Numbered from the stretch's first letter, positions 1 to 9,091 are shown. The stretch: DNA of 64,000 nucleotides from DAOUKH01 sp965207995 (GCA_965207995.1 CBDBNG010000001.1:372001-436000); one strand, 5' to 3'. Notes: generated by a model not told the origin, from the sequence alone. Numbers and translations: made by a program.

Positions 1-636
1 ATCGCGGCGGGAGTCGCCATCGGCTCCCGTGCCGGGGAGCGGCTCAACGAGCGGATCGGCACCAAGCGCACCGTCGCCTTCGGCCTGCTCATGCTCGCCG
101 GCGCCCTTTCCGTGATCAACATCTACGACGTAGACACCCCGTACGCGGTGATCGGCACCGTGATCTTGTCCATCGCCACGTCGATGGGACTGATCATGGC
201 GCCCTCGACCGACGCCGTCATGGGCGCCGTACCCCGCGCCGACGCCGGCGTCGGCTCGGCGATGAACGACGTCGTGCGGCAGGTCGGCGGGGCCTTGGGC
301 GTCGCCGTCATCGGCTCGATCTTCGCCTCGCTCTACTCCAACAACATATCGGAGACCCTCGACGGCATCGCGGGCCTTCCTCCGGGCCAAGTCGCCGCCG
401 CCGGCGACTCCGTCGGCGCGGCCGTTCGTATCGCCGGAGCCCTCGACGGGTCCGCCGGGGCGGCGCTCGATCTCGCCTCCCGCGCCGCCTTCGCCGACGC
501 CCTCGGCTACGCCATTCTGGCCGGCAGCGGCATCGCCGTGTTCGGCGCGCTCCTCGTGGCCAAGTTCATGCCCGCCCGCGAGCAGTACTACCCCGAAGAC
601 ATTGCAACGCCGCCGCGCCCGCCCTCGCCCGAATAG
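1..636 (+). CDS. MFS drug exporter, DHA2 (EmrB/QacA) type, C-terminal part
   Basis: The reading frame is open from base 1, so the gene starts before the window; about 211 residues are visible. The start reads like the loop of an MFS half (GSRAGERLNERIGTKR). It is followed by hydrophobic helices and the segment SAMNDVVRQVGGALGVAVIGS, which is typical of the 14-helix DHA2 drug:proton antiporters. The protein ends with a short charged, proline-rich cytoplasmic tail. Proton-driven export of small toxic molecules is the family role; the substrate cannot be read from this fragment. The stop lies 29 nt before the start of the tandem CaiB gene on the same strand, so co-transcription is possible. Confidence 0.85.
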   Translation: MAAGVAIGSRAGERLNERIGTKRTVAFGLLMLAGALSVINIYDVDTPYAVIGTVILSIATSMGLIMAPSTDAVMGAVPRADAGVGSAMNDVVRQVGGALGVAVIGSIFASLYSNNISETLDGIAGLPPGQVAAAGDSVGAAVRIAGALDGSAGAALDLASRAAFADALGYAILAGSGIAVFGALLVAKFMPAREQYYPEDIATPPRPPSPE

Positions 637-664
637 CCGCCCTTCCGGTATCCTTGCGCCCGCC

Positions 665-3070
665 ATGCCGCCGCTCGCCCTGGAGGGCCTCCGCGTCCTC
701 GACATAAGCAGCAACATCGCCGGGTCGTACTGCACGCGCCTGCTCGCCGACCTCGGCGCCGACGTGCTTATCGGGGAGCCGGCGGCGGGCCACCCCCTCC
801 GGCACGTGCCACCGACCGCCGGCGCCGCCGACCGCGCCGGTGCGCTCTTCGCCTACCTCGGCGGCAACAAGGAACGGGTGTCCGTCGACTTGGTAACCGA
901 GGCGGGCCGCGCCCGCTTCCGCGAACTCTCCGCCGCGGCCGACCTCGTCGTCGAAAGCGGCAAGCCGGGCGAGCTCGCCGGCATGGGCCTCGCCTTCGAC
1001 GACCTCGCCCAGGCGAATCCCGCGCTCACCCTGACCTCGATCACCCACTTCGGCCAAGACGGCCCCTACGCCCAGTGGGAGAGCGAGGAGATCGTCGACT
1101 GGGCCCTGGGCGGCTACCTCTTCTTCGGCGGCGACGCCGCTAGGGAGCCGCTCATGGTGCCCTACAACCAGTCGATGTTCCACGCCGGCGCGCAGGCCGC
1201 CGTGGCATCACTTGCGGCGCTGCGCTGGGCCGCGATCACGGGACGCGGCCAGCACGTCGACGTCTCCGCCGTCGAGGCCCTGCTCTCGGCCCACATCTGG
1301 ACGCTGGGCAACTGGACGCACCAGGGCATCGTCGAGCGCCGCAAGAAGGCCGAGCCGCTGCGCTGCGCCGACGGCTGGGTCCGCTTCATGACGCCGCGCT
1401 TCGACCCGGCCCTCTTCACCCTCGTCGAGCGGTCGGATCTCGCCGGCGACCCCCGCTTCGCCACCCGGGAGGGCTGGAAGGAGCACGAGGACTTCCTCGC
1501 CCAACTGGTCGCCGGCTGGCTCCTCGCCCACACCAAGGAGGAAGTCTTCGCCCAGGCCCAGGAGCTTCGCATCCCGGCGACGCCGGTCTACGACGCCGCC
1601 GACCTGCTGCGCTCCCCCGTCATTCGCGCCCGCGACTGGTGGATCGAGGGCGACGACGGCAAGCCGATGACCTTTCCCGGCTTCCCCTACAAGCTCAGCC
1701 GGAGTCCCGCATCGGTCCGCCGGCCCGCTCCGTCTCTAGCGACCGCCGTCGGCTGGCCCGACCGCGCTCCCCGCCCCCGCCCCGCCGCGCCCGACGGCTA
1801 CGCCGCCGCCAAGCTCCCCCTGACCGGCGTGCGCGTCGTCGAGATCACCGGCAACTGGGCCGGGCCCTACGCCGGACGCCTCCTCGGCGACCTCGGCGCC
1901 GACGTCATCAAGGTCGAAAACCCCAACCGTCCCCTAGGCCGCACCGTCATCTACCCCGGCAAGCAGCCGCTGAAGCACCACTACAACCGGTCGCCCTACT
2001 TCAACAAGCTGCACCGCAACAAGCGCTCGCTCACCCTCGACGTCGCCGACCCGGAGGGCCGCGCCGTCTTCCTCGACCTCATCCGGGAGGCCGACGTCTT
2101 CATCGAGAACAACAGCCCCCGCGTCATGACCAACCTGAACCTTGAATACGAGACCCTGCGGGAAGCCAACCCCCGCCTCATCATGGCCGCCATCTCCGCC
2201 TTCGGGCACACCGGCCCGGCGCGCGACTACGTCGCCTACGGCGCCAACATCGAGGCCTCGTGCGGCCTCTCCGCCGTCATGGGCTACCGCGACGAGGCCC
2301 GCCCCTATCACACCGGCATGTTCTACGCCGACCCCATCACCGCCGCGCACACCGCCGCCGCGGTCCTCGCCGCCCTCGAACACCGCGACCGCACCGGCGA
2401 GGGGCAATACATCGACCTCTCGCTCGAAGAGAACGGCATCATCTTCTTCTCCGAGCCCCTGATCGAATACCAGGCGACCGGCGTCCTCCCCGAACGGCGG
2501 GGCAACCGGCACCGGCTCCACGCGCCGCAGGGCTGCTATCCGACCATGGGCGACGACTCCTGGGTCGCGCTCTGCGCGCGGTCGGACGAGGAGTGGGCGC
2601 GTCTGGCGGCGCTCATCGCCGACCCCGCCCTCGCCGACCCCGCGCTAGCCTCCGTCGAGGTGCGCCGCGCCCGCCACGACGAGATCGACGAGGCCATCGC
2701 CGCTTGGACCTCCGGCTTCGACCACCACGAAGCCGCCGATTTGCTCCAGCGCCACGGCATCGCCGCCGCGCCCGTGCTCGAAAACTGGGAGCTGGTGAGC
2801 AACCTCCACTTCCACGCCCGCGGCTTCTACGAGCGCGTCCCCCACGCCGAAATGGGCCTCTGGCCGATGCCGGGCGCGCCGTGGAAACTCTCCGCGTCGC
2901 CGGCGCGGATCCGGATGCCCTCGCCCCTCTACGGCGAGCACAACGCCGAGATCCTGCGCGGCCTGCTTGGGCTGTCCGAGGAGCGGATAGCGGACCTGTA
3001 CGACAAGGGCCTCGTCGCCGACACACCGCCGCCCACCATCCCCGCGCCAGTCGTCCTCTACGCCGACTAG
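665..3070 (+). CDS. Tandem-fused CaiB/BaiF CoA-transferase family III protein
   Basis: About 801 residues, twice the usual 380-420 of class III CoA-transferases, with two complete CaiB domains (about 1-390 and 400-790). Each opens with the family motif: LRVLDISSNIAGSYCTRLLADLGADV and its counterpart VRVVEITGNWAGPYAGRLLGDLGADVIKVE are both seen in shortened form here. The family moves CoA between carboxylic acids through an aspartyl-CoA intermediate. The second half keeps the Asp (YADPITAAHTAA). The equivalent stretch of the first half (YNQSMFHAGAQAA) has none, so only the C-terminal half looks catalytic. I chose ATG 665 because the domain begins right there; an upstream start at 602 only adds an arginine-rich, non-homologous leader. 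Substrate unknown. Confidence 0.9.
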   Translation: MPPLALEGLRVLDISSNIAGSYCTRLLADLGADVLIGEPAAGHPLRHVPPTAGAADRAGALFAYLGGNKERVSVDLVTEAGRARFRELSAAADLVVESGKPGELAGMGLAFDDLAQANPALTLTSITHFGQDGPYAQWESEEIVDWALGGYLFFGGDAAREPLMVPYNQSMFHAGAQAAVASLAALRWAAITGRGQHVDVSAVEALLSAHIWTLGNWTHQGIVERRKKAEPLRCADGWVRFMTPRFDPALFTLVERSDLAGDPRFATREGWKEHEDFLAQLVAGWLLAHTKEEVFAQAQELRIPATPVYDAADLLRSPVIRARDWWIEGDDGKPMTFPGFPYKLSRSPASVRRPAPSLATAVGWPDRAPRPRPAAPDGYAAAKLPLTGVRVVEITGNWAGPYAGRLLGDLGADVIKVENPNRPLGRTVIYPGKQPLKHHYNRSPYFNKLHRNKRSLTLDVADPEGRAVFLDLIREADVFIENNSPRVMTNLNLEYETLREANPRLIMAAISAFGHTGPARDYVAYGANIEASCGLSAVMGYRDEARPYHTGMFYADPITAAHTAAAVLAALEHRDRTGEGQYIDLSLEENGIIFFSEPLIEYQATGVLPERRGNRHRLHAPQGCYPTMGDDSWVALCARSDEEWARLAALIADPALADPALASVEVRRARHDEIDEAIAAWTSGFDHHEAADLLQRHGIAAAPVLENWELVSNLHFHARGFYERVPHAEMGLWPMPGAPWKLSASPARIRMPSPLYGEHNAEILRGLLGLSEERIADLYDKGLVADTPPPTIPAPVVLYAD

Positions 3071-3074
3071 CGGG

Positions 3075-3080
3075 TAGAAT
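3075..3080 (+). promoter_or_regulatory. -10-like hexamer TAGAAT upstream of the VOC gene
   Basis: TAGAAT lies 5 nt after the CaiB stop and 40 nt before the VOC start. No -35 box is visible. The same arrangement, a TANNAT hexamer 30-60 nt before the start codon, recurs at 5908 (TAGAAT, alcohol dehydrogenase), 11253 (TATACT, hydratase), 13655 (TATACT, TRAP lipoprotein), 53781 minus (TATAGT, amidohydrolase) and 58293 minus (TAAGAT, leuD). Confidence 0.4.
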
Positions 3081-3120
3081 GCGCCGAGCGCCCGGCGGCT
3101 TCCGCCGGCAGGAGGCGTCC

Positions 3121-4020
3121 ATGTTCAAGATCGTCAAGCTCTTCCACGGCTCGAACATCGTGCCCGACGTGCTCGAGGCGGGCAGGTTCTACCACGACTT
3201 CCTGGGAAGCTGGGTCTACGAGGCGCAGTTCCTGGAGTTCGAGGGCAGCCGTAACGGGGCAAACCTCATGGGCGGCACCTTCTCTCTCGAAACGCTGGCC
3301 CCAGTCGACCCCAACGGCGACGCCCCCTCGGCCCGCTTCCTTAAGCGCCACGGTCCGCACTTCATCAACATCGCCTTCTGGGTCGAGGACCTCCGCGGCC
3401 TCGCCCAGCACCTGCTCGACAACGGCGTCCGCGTCGCCCTCCCCGGCGGCCGGCAGGTCACCGAGCTCCCCGACGAGGATTTCCGCTTCTTCGTGCCGCA
3501 CCCAAAGGACGCCTACGGCACCCTCTTCGAGTTCATCGGCGAAGACCCCGACTTCCACGATCCCCGCCGTCGGCCCTGGTGGGACGCCTCCTTTTGGAGC
3601 GACCGGCACCCCCTCGGCGTCGAGGGCCTGAGCCACTCGACCGTCGCCGTCGCCGACCTCGACGGCGCGTCGCGGTTCTACGAAGACCTGCTCGGCTGCA
3701 CTCTCGTCCACGAGGAGCGCTACGAGGCGAAGGGCACGCAGAGTCGCTACTACGCCATCGCCGACTCCATCATCGAGCTCGCCCACCCCATCGATCCGGA
3801 GTCCGACATCGGCAAGCACATGGCCGAGCACGGCCCCATCATCTACGCCTTCACCTTCAAGGTCCGCGACCTCGCCGCCGCCAGGGACCACGCCGAGCGC
3901 TTCGGCCTCACCATCCGCGACCGCGGCCCCCACACCTTCGAGCTCGACCACGACGAAGCCTTCGGCGGCGTCTTCGGCTTCACCGACCGCGTCATCCCCG
4001 GCCACCCGGTGTTGGGCTAG
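3121..4020 (+). CDS. Two-domain VOC (glyoxalase/extradiol dioxygenase superfamily) protein
   Basis: 299 residues with two vicinal-oxygen-chelate modules, roughly 1-140 and 160-295. Each begins with a beta strand and an A-x-x-FY-x-D-x-LG signature (AGRFYHDFLG, ASRFYEDLLG). The second module starts LSHSTVAVADLDGA and has a metal-ligand-like His and a terminal Glu region. Such proteins include ring-cleaving dioxygenases, glyoxalases and resistance proteins; I cannot assign a substrate. ATG 3121 is preceded by AGGAGGC at 5-6 nt. It follows the tandem CaiB gene by 50 nt, so both may act in one breakdown pathway. Confidence 0.8.
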   Translation: MFKIVKLFHGSNIVPDVLEAGRFYHDFLGSWVYEAQFLEFEGSRNGANLMGGTFSLETLAPVDPNGDAPSARFLKRHGPHFINIAFWVEDLRGLAQHLLDNGVRVALPGGRQVTELPDEDFRFFVPHPKDAYGTLFEFIGEDPDFHDPRRRPWWDASFWSDRHPLGVEGLSHSTVAVADLDGASRFYEDLLGCTLVHEERYEAKGTQSRYYAIADSIIELAHPIDPESDIGKHMAEHGPIIYAFTFKVRDLAAARDHAERFGLTIRDRGPHTFELDHDEAFGGVFGFTDRVIPGHPVLG

Positions 4021-4039
4021 AGCTAAGGGGTAAATATTG

Positions 4040-4056
4040 CACTATGTGTTATAGTG
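4040..4056 (+). promoter_or_regulatory. Inverted repeat CACTAT-N5-ATAGTG, putative higBA operator
   Basis: A perfect 6-bp inverted repeat with a 5-nt spacer lies 24 nt before higB and overlaps a TATAGT -10-like hexamer at 4050-4055. HigA-type antitoxins autoregulate by binding such palindromes over their own promoter. The assignment rests on position and symmetry only. The local AT content is far above the surroundings. Confidence 0.5.
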
Positions 4057-4079
4057 TGGCACCGCAAGGAATCCGGTGA

Positions 4080-4373
4080 ATGGATGTCTACTATGGTTCT
4101 AGGAAACTCCAAGCATCTGCGCAGAGCCTGTTGGAAGCCACTCGGCAGTTCGGAGATTTGGGAAGGCGCTACATTGAGCGACTTCACGTTATCCATGCCA
4201 CACCGACCTTCTCGGAGTTGAGGAAAATTCAATCGCTCAGGATTCATCCACTCAAGGGAGTGCGTGTCGGAGAATGGGCCCTCAAGTTGAATCAAAACTG
4301 GCGGCTAGTGTTTACCGTCCCAAGCGAGACCGAATGCGTGATCGAATCGGTGGAGGACTACCATGACCACTAG
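4080..4373 (+). CDS. higB: HigB-like toxin of the RelE/ParE fold
   Basis: 97 residues, the usual length for HigB mRNA interferases. The C-terminal half has the family pattern IHPLKGVRVGEWALKLNQNW followed by RLVFTVPS and ending EDYHDH, matching the HigB core (L-x-P-L-x-G ... W-x-x-x-x-N-x-N-W-R-x-x-F ... DYH). HigB cleaves mRNA on the ribosome. It precedes and overlaps the antitoxin gene by 11 nt, the toxin-first order typical of higBA. Its base composition is lower in GC than its neighbours, which fits horizontal acquisition. Confidence 0.9.
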   Translation: MDVYYGSRKLQASAQSLLEATRQFGDLGRRYIERLHVIHATPTFSELRKIQSLRIHPLKGVRVGEWALKLNQNWRLVFTVPSETECVIESVEDYHDH

Positions 4374-4677
4374 AGCGAAGGAGACCGCGCTAGGCGGACG
4401 CAGGGTCTACGGCCCCACGGCTCCGACGCTGGAGGTCGCGGCGCACCCTGGGACCCTGCTCGCCGAAGAGCTCGCCGAGCGGGGCATGACGCAGTCGGCG
4501 CTCGCGAAGGCCGCCGGGCGTCCGTTCAAGACGATCAACGAGATCGTCAACGGGAAGAAGGCCATCACCGCCGAGACCGCGTTGCATCTCGAGGGCGCCC
4601 TCGGCATCTCGGCGCGCACCTGGATGAACCTCCAGACGACCTACGACATCGCCAAGGCCCGCGCCAAGCTGGCCTAG
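4363..4677 (+). CDS. higA: HigA antitoxin, XRE-type HTH
   Basis: 104 residues with a helix-turn-helix around residues 38-75 (MTQSALAKAAGRPFKTINEI) and the HigA hallmarks HPGTLLAEEL before it and LEGALGISARTWMNLQ after it. It neutralises HigB and represses the operon. The ATG lies inside the end of higB, so translation is coupled. It ends shortly after the usual HigA core (…AKARAKLA) and lacks the C-terminal extension seen in the HigA-like protein at 30131-30499. Confidence 0.92.
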   Translation: MTTRAKETALGGRRVYGPTAPTLEVAAHPGTLLAEELAERGMTQSALAKAAGRPFKTINEIVNGKKAITAETALHLEGALGISARTWMNLQTTYDIAKARAKLA

Positions 4678-4699
4678 CGCCGCACCGCAGCTCTATCCG

Positions 4700-5799
4700 C
4701 TAAGCCGAATCGTATCTACGGACGGTCTCACGCAGGCGGGCAGCGTGCTCGTAGATGCCGTCCACCGACTCGATGGGCACGCGTTCTATGGACTTGTCCG
4801 GATTCACGAGTCCCAGGTATTTCTGCTCGCCATCGAAAAAGAGCCTGCAGATTGGCCTACGGTTAGTGTCGTCGAGTAGCACACCGCAGTAGGACTTCGT
4901 GTCGCGGATGGCGACGCGGCTGGCTGGTATGTCCTGACTGACGATCGCCTTGACTACGAAGTAGCCCTGCCACTCATCCTCGGTAGTTACGATGCCGGGT
5001 GCGGCCGTATCCTCTACCGCGGGCTCGGACGCGGTCTGCTCGGGCACGTCCTCCTCCTCCGCATCGCCTTTCAACGCGGACTTCAGACGATCGTTGACCC
5101 GGTCGGCCAAGAACTGATGGAACGCCTTCTTGGTAACGCGGGCAAACTGGTCGATTACCGCCTTCGTCTTTAGGCCGTCATAGACCTGACCTGCGAAATA
5201 GCGTGCAAAGTCTTCAGAAGTGTCGGCCCACTCCCTTGCCAGCAGCCGCTTTATCTCCCGTGTGTACTTGAGATCCTTTGCGGTGCTGAGTATCTGGTCG
5301 AGGTCGAAGGATGCCTTGGTGAACCTTCGAAGCTCTTCGACTTCGGCGTCGCTGAAGTCCAGCAGGTTGAACTCGAAAAACGGCCTGCCGTCCATCTTGT
5401 TCGGCTCTTCAAGGTCGGAGAAGAACCGATAGATCATGCCATCGGTTAGGACGCCGAACCGCGCTTGCGTGACGCTGAAGTAGCGGTACAGCTGTGAGGC
5501 ATGGTCCTTGTCCAACTCCCCGCCATACCTCTTGCACTCGAAGAGAATGATAGGCGCGTCGTCATGCAAGATCGCGTAGTCGACCTTCTCACCCTTCTTG
5601 GTGCCGACATCGGCAGTGAACTGGGTACGACTTCGCCTGGGTCGAAGACGTTGTAGCCGAGCACGTGGTTGATGAACGGCATGACCAAGGCATTCTTGGT
5701 CGCCTCCTCGGTTTCAATCTTGTCGAGCCGCTTTTGCGCGCGGCCTGAAACTTCCCGTACACGGTCAATCAGATCCATTCCTTCAAGTGACTGTACCAA
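4700..5799 (-). pseudogene. HsdR-N type (PD-(D/E)xK) restriction nuclease-like gene, frameshifted
   Basis: Two overlapping minus-strand frames together give one protein of about 366 residues. The N-terminal part (from TTG 5799, behind GAGGAG) reads DRVREVSGRAQKRLDKIETE and on to NVFDPGEVVP. It then loses frame in a CCC run near 5622-5625. The rest continues as FTADVGTKKGEKVDYAI and IILFECKRYGG down to 4700. Adding one C restores VPQFTADVG, the normal family sequence. The nuclease core is visible as D (VDYAI) and E-x-K (FECK). The family resembles the N-terminal domain of type I restriction HsdR, but there is no helicase and no modification gene nearby. The break may be a real mutation or a homopolymer sequencing error. 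Confidence 0.8.
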
Positions 5800-5943
5800 C
5801 GCCTTCTCCTCACCGGTGGATGGTGCGGAGTCTACCAAACTGCGGTTGCACGGACTACCCCGTATCGTCGGTTTGACCTTCCCTACCCCACGCCGGCGCG
5901 CTTCGGCTAGAATTCCCCGCGGCGCAGCGCCGGGAGGTAGTGC

Positions 5944-7053
5944 ATGAAGGGTCGAGTCGTCGTCCTCAGGGAATACCGCAAGCCGTTCGAGATCGTCGAG
6001 TACGACGTCCCCGACCCCGAGCCCGGCGACGTCCTCCTCCAGATCACCCAGGCCGGTATCTGCGGCACCGACCTCCACACCTGGCGCGGCGACACCACCG
6101 GCTGGCCCCTTCCGCCCGCGGGCCGCGTCATGGGCCACGAGGGCACCGGCGTCGTCTACAAGCTCGGCAAGGGCGTGACCACCGACTCCGCCGGCGTCCC
6201 CCTCAAGGAGGGCGACCGCGTCATCCACACCATGGGCACCCACTGCGGGAGCTGCCGCATGTGCCTCCACGGCGAGGCCAACCTCTGCATCGGACAGCGC
6301 GGCGCGCCGCCCGGCGTCGGCGACTGGCCCTACTTCGTCGGCACCTACGCCGACTACTACTACGTCCACCCCCAACGCTCCCTCTACCGCGTTCCCGACG
6401 AGATCGACGACGAAGTCCTCGGCCCCATCAACTGCGCCATGGGCACCGCGACGCAGGGCCTCATCCAGGGCAGGGTCGGCCACGGCTCCTCCGTCGTCAT
6501 CCAGGGCGCGGGCGGACTCGGCCTCACCGCCATCGCCATGGCCAAGGACATGGGCGCCTACAACGTCATCGTCCTCGACCGCCTCGAGAACCGCCTCCAG
6601 CTCGCCGAGGAGTTCGGCGCCGACCACACCATCAACATCGAGGAGTTCAACACGCCCGAGACGCGCGTCCAGAGAGTCAAGGACCTCACCGGCGGGCTCG
6701 GCGCCGACGCCGTCATCGAGCTCGTCGGCCGCCCCGAGCTGCTCCCCGAGGGCGTCGCCATGCTGCGCAAGGGCGGGACCTTCGTCGAGATCGGCCTCTA
6801 CTTCCCCGGCCACACCGTCACCTTCGACGCCTCCACCCTCGTCCTCACCGGCAAGCACATCGTCGGCTCCGTCGCCTACACCCCCGACGTCATCCCCATG
6901 CTGCTCGACTTCCTCTCCCGCAGCCAGGACAAGGTCCCCTTCAAGAAGATGGTCTCCCACCGCTTCAAGCTCGACGAAATCAACCAGGCCTTCGAGCAAG
7001 CCGAGTGGGACGCCCGCCGCCCCGCCATCACCCGCGCCGTCCTCGTCCCATAG
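5944..7053 (+). CDS. Zinc-dependent medium-chain alcohol dehydrogenase
   Basis: 369 residues. The catalytic zinc region is GICGTDLHTWRG (Cys) and MGHEGTGVV (His-Glu). The structural zinc lobe has four cysteines in HCGSCRMCLHGEANLC. The Rossmann fold is marked by GAGGLGL near residue 185. This is the MDR superfamily, which oxidises alcohols or polyols with NAD(P). ATG 5944 follows GGGAGG at 6 nt, and a TAGAAT hexamer lies 30 nt before the start. It is divergent from the broken nuclease gene and stands alone between repeat-filled gaps. Substrate unknown. Confidence 0.92.
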   Translation: MKGRVVVLREYRKPFEIVEYDVPDPEPGDVLLQITQAGICGTDLHTWRGDTTGWPLPPAGRVMGHEGTGVVYKLGKGVTTDSAGVPLKEGDRVIHTMGTHCGSCRMCLHGEANLCIGQRGAPPGVGDWPYFVGTYADYYYVHPQRSLYRVPDEIDDEVLGPINCAMGTATQGLIQGRVGHGSSVVIQGAGGLGLTAIAMAKDMGAYNVIVLDRLENRLQLAEEFGADHTINIEEFNTPETRVQRVKDLTGGLGADAVIELVGRPELLPEGVAMLRKGGTFVEIGLYFPGHTVTFDASTLVLTGKHIVGSVAYTPDVIPMLLDFLSRSQDKVPFKKMVSHRFKLDEINQAFEQAEWDARRPAITRAVLVP

Positions 7054-7305
7054 GGGCGGTCTTTCCTCTTCTCCCGTGGGGAGAAGATAGAGATGAGGGG
7101 CCCCCCGACAACCACCAACGGCCAATCGAAACCGGCCCACCCTCTCCCGTAGGGGCGATTCACGAATCGCCCGTCCCGATCCTCCGAGCAGCCTCGCGGG
7201 GATAGGCCCAAGGTCACACAAAGGCCCCACTGGGGGAGACTGAGAGAGGGCACGCGCCGACAGGCGCGTCGGAGGGGCGGAGCAGAGAGGCGCTAGACAG
7301 CCGCG
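7054..7305. repeat. Intergenic palindromic repeats
   Basis: No gene. The gap between two convergent genes holds several of the window-wide hairpin repeats: the TTCTCCC..GGGAGAAGAT..GAGATGAGG type near 7060-7100, the GTAGGGGCGATTCACGAATCGC type near 7150-7175, and a GGGGGAGACTGAGAGAGGG half-copy near 7228. Confidence 0.8.
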
Positions 7306-8139
7306 CTACAGCGGCCAGTCGCCGGCGAAGACGCGCGCGACTGGCCCTTCCAGCCAGACCTCGCCCTCGCCGTCCCAGTCGATCTTGAGGTCGCCGCCGG
7401 GCAGGCTGACCACGAGCGACTCGCCCGCCAGCCCCTTCAGCCGGGCCGCCACGGCGATCGCCGACGCCCCGCTGCCGCAGGCCAGCGTCTCGCTCGCGCC
7501 CCGCTCCCAGACCCGCGCCTTCACGCGCTCCGGGCTCTCGACGTTGACGATCTCGAAGTTCACCCGCCGGGGGAAGAACGGGTCGCGCTCCACCAGCGGG
7601 CCCACCCGTTCCAGCGGCCACGCCTCCACCGGTTCGTCGATGAACGCGACGGCGTGGGGGTTGCCCATGGAGAGGCTGGTGATGGTCAGGCTGGCCTCGC
7701 CGACCTCGAGGGGATGGTCGATCACCCGGTCGACGCCGCGCAGCGCCACCGGGATCTGCTCCGGGTCGAACCGCGGCGCGCCCATGCCGATGCGGGCGGC
7801 GACGACCTTCCCGTTCTCGAAGCGGGGCGTGATCTCGTGGATGCCCGCCAGCGTCTCGATGATGAGGGGGTCGCTCGGCGCGCCAAGCTCCTCGATCACG
7901 TGCTTCGCGAAGCAGCGGATGCCGTTCCCCGACGTCTCCGCCTCCGAGCCGTCGGCGTTGAACAGCACCATCCGGTGCGCCGCCTTCTCCGACGCCTCGA
8001 CCACCAGCAGCCCGTCGGCGCCGACGCCGGTGTGCCGCTCGCACATCGCCACCGCCAACGGCGACCAATCGGCCGCGCCGCCGTCGGCTTCGACGACGAG
8101 AAAGTCGTTCCCTGCCCCGTGATACTTGGTGAATCGCAT
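7306..8139 (-). CDS. dapF: Diaminopimelate epimerase, with Ser at the first catalytic Cys position
   Basis: 277 residues. DapF converts LL- to meso-diaminopimelate for lysine and peptidoglycan. Clear motifs: HGAGNDFLVV at the N-terminus, NADGSEAETSGNGIRCF, SMGNPHAV, and ACGSGAS at the C-terminal active site. The second catalytic Cys is present (Cys221), but the first, expected in C-G-N-G, is Ser70 (SGNGIRC). ATG 8139 has no Shine-Dalgarno sequence; a TATAAT hexamer at 8149-8154 (minus) lies only 9 nt upstream, so the mRNA is probably leaderless. No other lysine genes are nearby. Confidence 0.92.
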   Translation of the reverse strand: MRFTKYHGAGNDFLVVEADGGAADWSPLAVAMCERHTGVGADGLLVVEASEKAAHRMVLFNADGSEAETSGNGIRCFAKHVIEELGAPSDPLIIETLAGIHEITPRFENGKVVAARIGMGAPRFDPEQIPVALRGVDRVIDHPLEVGEASLTITSLSMGNPHAVAFIDEPVEAWPLERVGPLVERDPFFPRRVNFEIVNVESPERVKARVWERGASETLACGSGASAIAVAARLKGLAGESLVVSLPGGDLKIDWDGEGEVWLEGPVARVFAGDWPL

Positions 8140-8148
8140 AGCGGGGGT

Positions 8149-8154
8149 ATTATA
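8149..8154 (-). promoter_or_regulatory. TATAAT promoter, probably giving a leaderless dapF mRNA
   Basis: A perfect -10 hexamer on the minus strand ends 9 nt before the dapF ATG. A transcript starting 6-8 nt downstream would begin practically at the start codon. Read on the plus strand the same bases (TATTATA) could also serve the divergent flavin reductase gene. Confidence 0.5.
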
Positions 8155-8224
8155 CAGCGCCAACACCCCCGGACGGCCCGTCACCTGAAGCACGACGCGC
8201 CGCCTGGGGCAGGTGGAAGAGACC

Positions 8225-8797
8225 ATGAACTACGACAAGATCGCTCCCATGATGCGGCGCCTCTGGGCCCCCATCGCCATCGTCACCGCCTCGTCGGGGG
8301 CCCGCGACAACGCCCAGGCCGCCGTCTCCATCGGCGGCGCGTCCATCGTCGCCGACCGCCCCCGCGTCGTCGTCCAGCTCTACAAGACCAACCTCACCCA
8401 CGACCTCGTCGTCGAGAGCGGCGCCTTCGCCCTCTGCTTCACTCGCCGCGACCAGCTCGACCTCGTCCACGAGATGGGCTTCGTCAGCGGCCACGAGGGC
8501 GACAAGATGGCCGGCCTCGCCTACTCCAAGGGCGTCACCGGCAGCCCGGTCCTCGACGACTGCCTCGGCTTCCTCGACTGCCGTGTCATCAACGCCATGG
8601 ACGGCGGCGACATGACCGTCTTCCTCGCCGACGTCGTCAACGGCGGCATGCGCTCTGAGGGCGAGCCCCTCGACGGCCCCCACTGGCGCGACGTCATCCC
8701 CCAGTCCTGGACCGACGAGTGGAACGAAAAGATCGCCAAAGAAGTAGCCCACTCCCGCCGCGTCATGGACGTGATCGACCCCGCCCGCTTCGTTTAA
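8225..8797 (+). CDS. Flavin reductase-like (FMN-binding split barrel) protein
   Basis: 190 residues. The N-terminal pattern APIAIVTASSGARDNAQAAV, then SIVADRPRVVVQLYKTNLTH and SGAFALCF, matches the flavin-reductase-like domain that binds FMN and passes electrons from NAD(P)H to a partner oxygenase. ATG 8225 is chosen because AGGTGG lies 8 nt upstream; an in-frame GTG at 8213 is inside that ribosome-binding site. It is divergent from dapF. A partner monooxygenase is not adjacent; other flavin-dependent oxygenases of the window lie at 33561 and 34861. Confidence 0.8.
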   Translation: MNYDKIAPMMRRLWAPIAIVTASSGARDNAQAAVSIGGASIVADRPRVVVQLYKTNLTHDLVVESGAFALCFTRRDQLDLVHEMGFVSGHEGDKMAGLAYSKGVTGSPVLDDCLGFLDCRVINAMDGGDMTVFLADVVNGGMRSEGEPLDGPHWRDVIPQSWTDEWNEKIAKEVAHSRRVMDVIDPARFV

Positions 8798-9091
8798 ACC
8801 TCCCTCCCTCTGGGAGGGACTGAGGGCGGGCACGCGGGGCGGTCTTACTCTTCTCCCCGCGGAGGCCCTTGCGTAACCCCGCAACGCCGGCAGAGGATCA
8901 TCCGTGTAGGGGCAACCCTCGTGGTTGCCCAGGGGTGCGGGCAGGGTCTTCTCCCCTCCCCTGTAGGGGCGCGTCGCGACGCGCCCGTCCCTGGGGCGGG
9001 GCATCACCGAAACCTCCCCCAGAGGGGGAGCACCTTAAGCCTCTCCTCCTCTGGGGGAGACTGAGAGAGGGCCGGGGTGGGGCGCCCCCGC
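8798..9091. repeat. Intergenic palindromic repeats
   Basis: No gene. Repeat units include CCTCCCTCTGGGAGGGACTGAGGGCGGGC just after the flavin reductase, GTAGGGGCAACCC..GGGTTGCCC-like and GTAGGGGCGCG..CGCGCCC hairpins, and a CTCTGGGGGAGACTGAGAG unit near 9048. Confidence 0.8.

Noticed and set aside
5446..7230. Long minus-strand open frame over the alcohol dehydrogenase gene
   Set aside because: The Val/Gly/Asp-rich translation is an antisense shadow of high-GC coding DNA; only its far end belongs to the broken nuclease gene.
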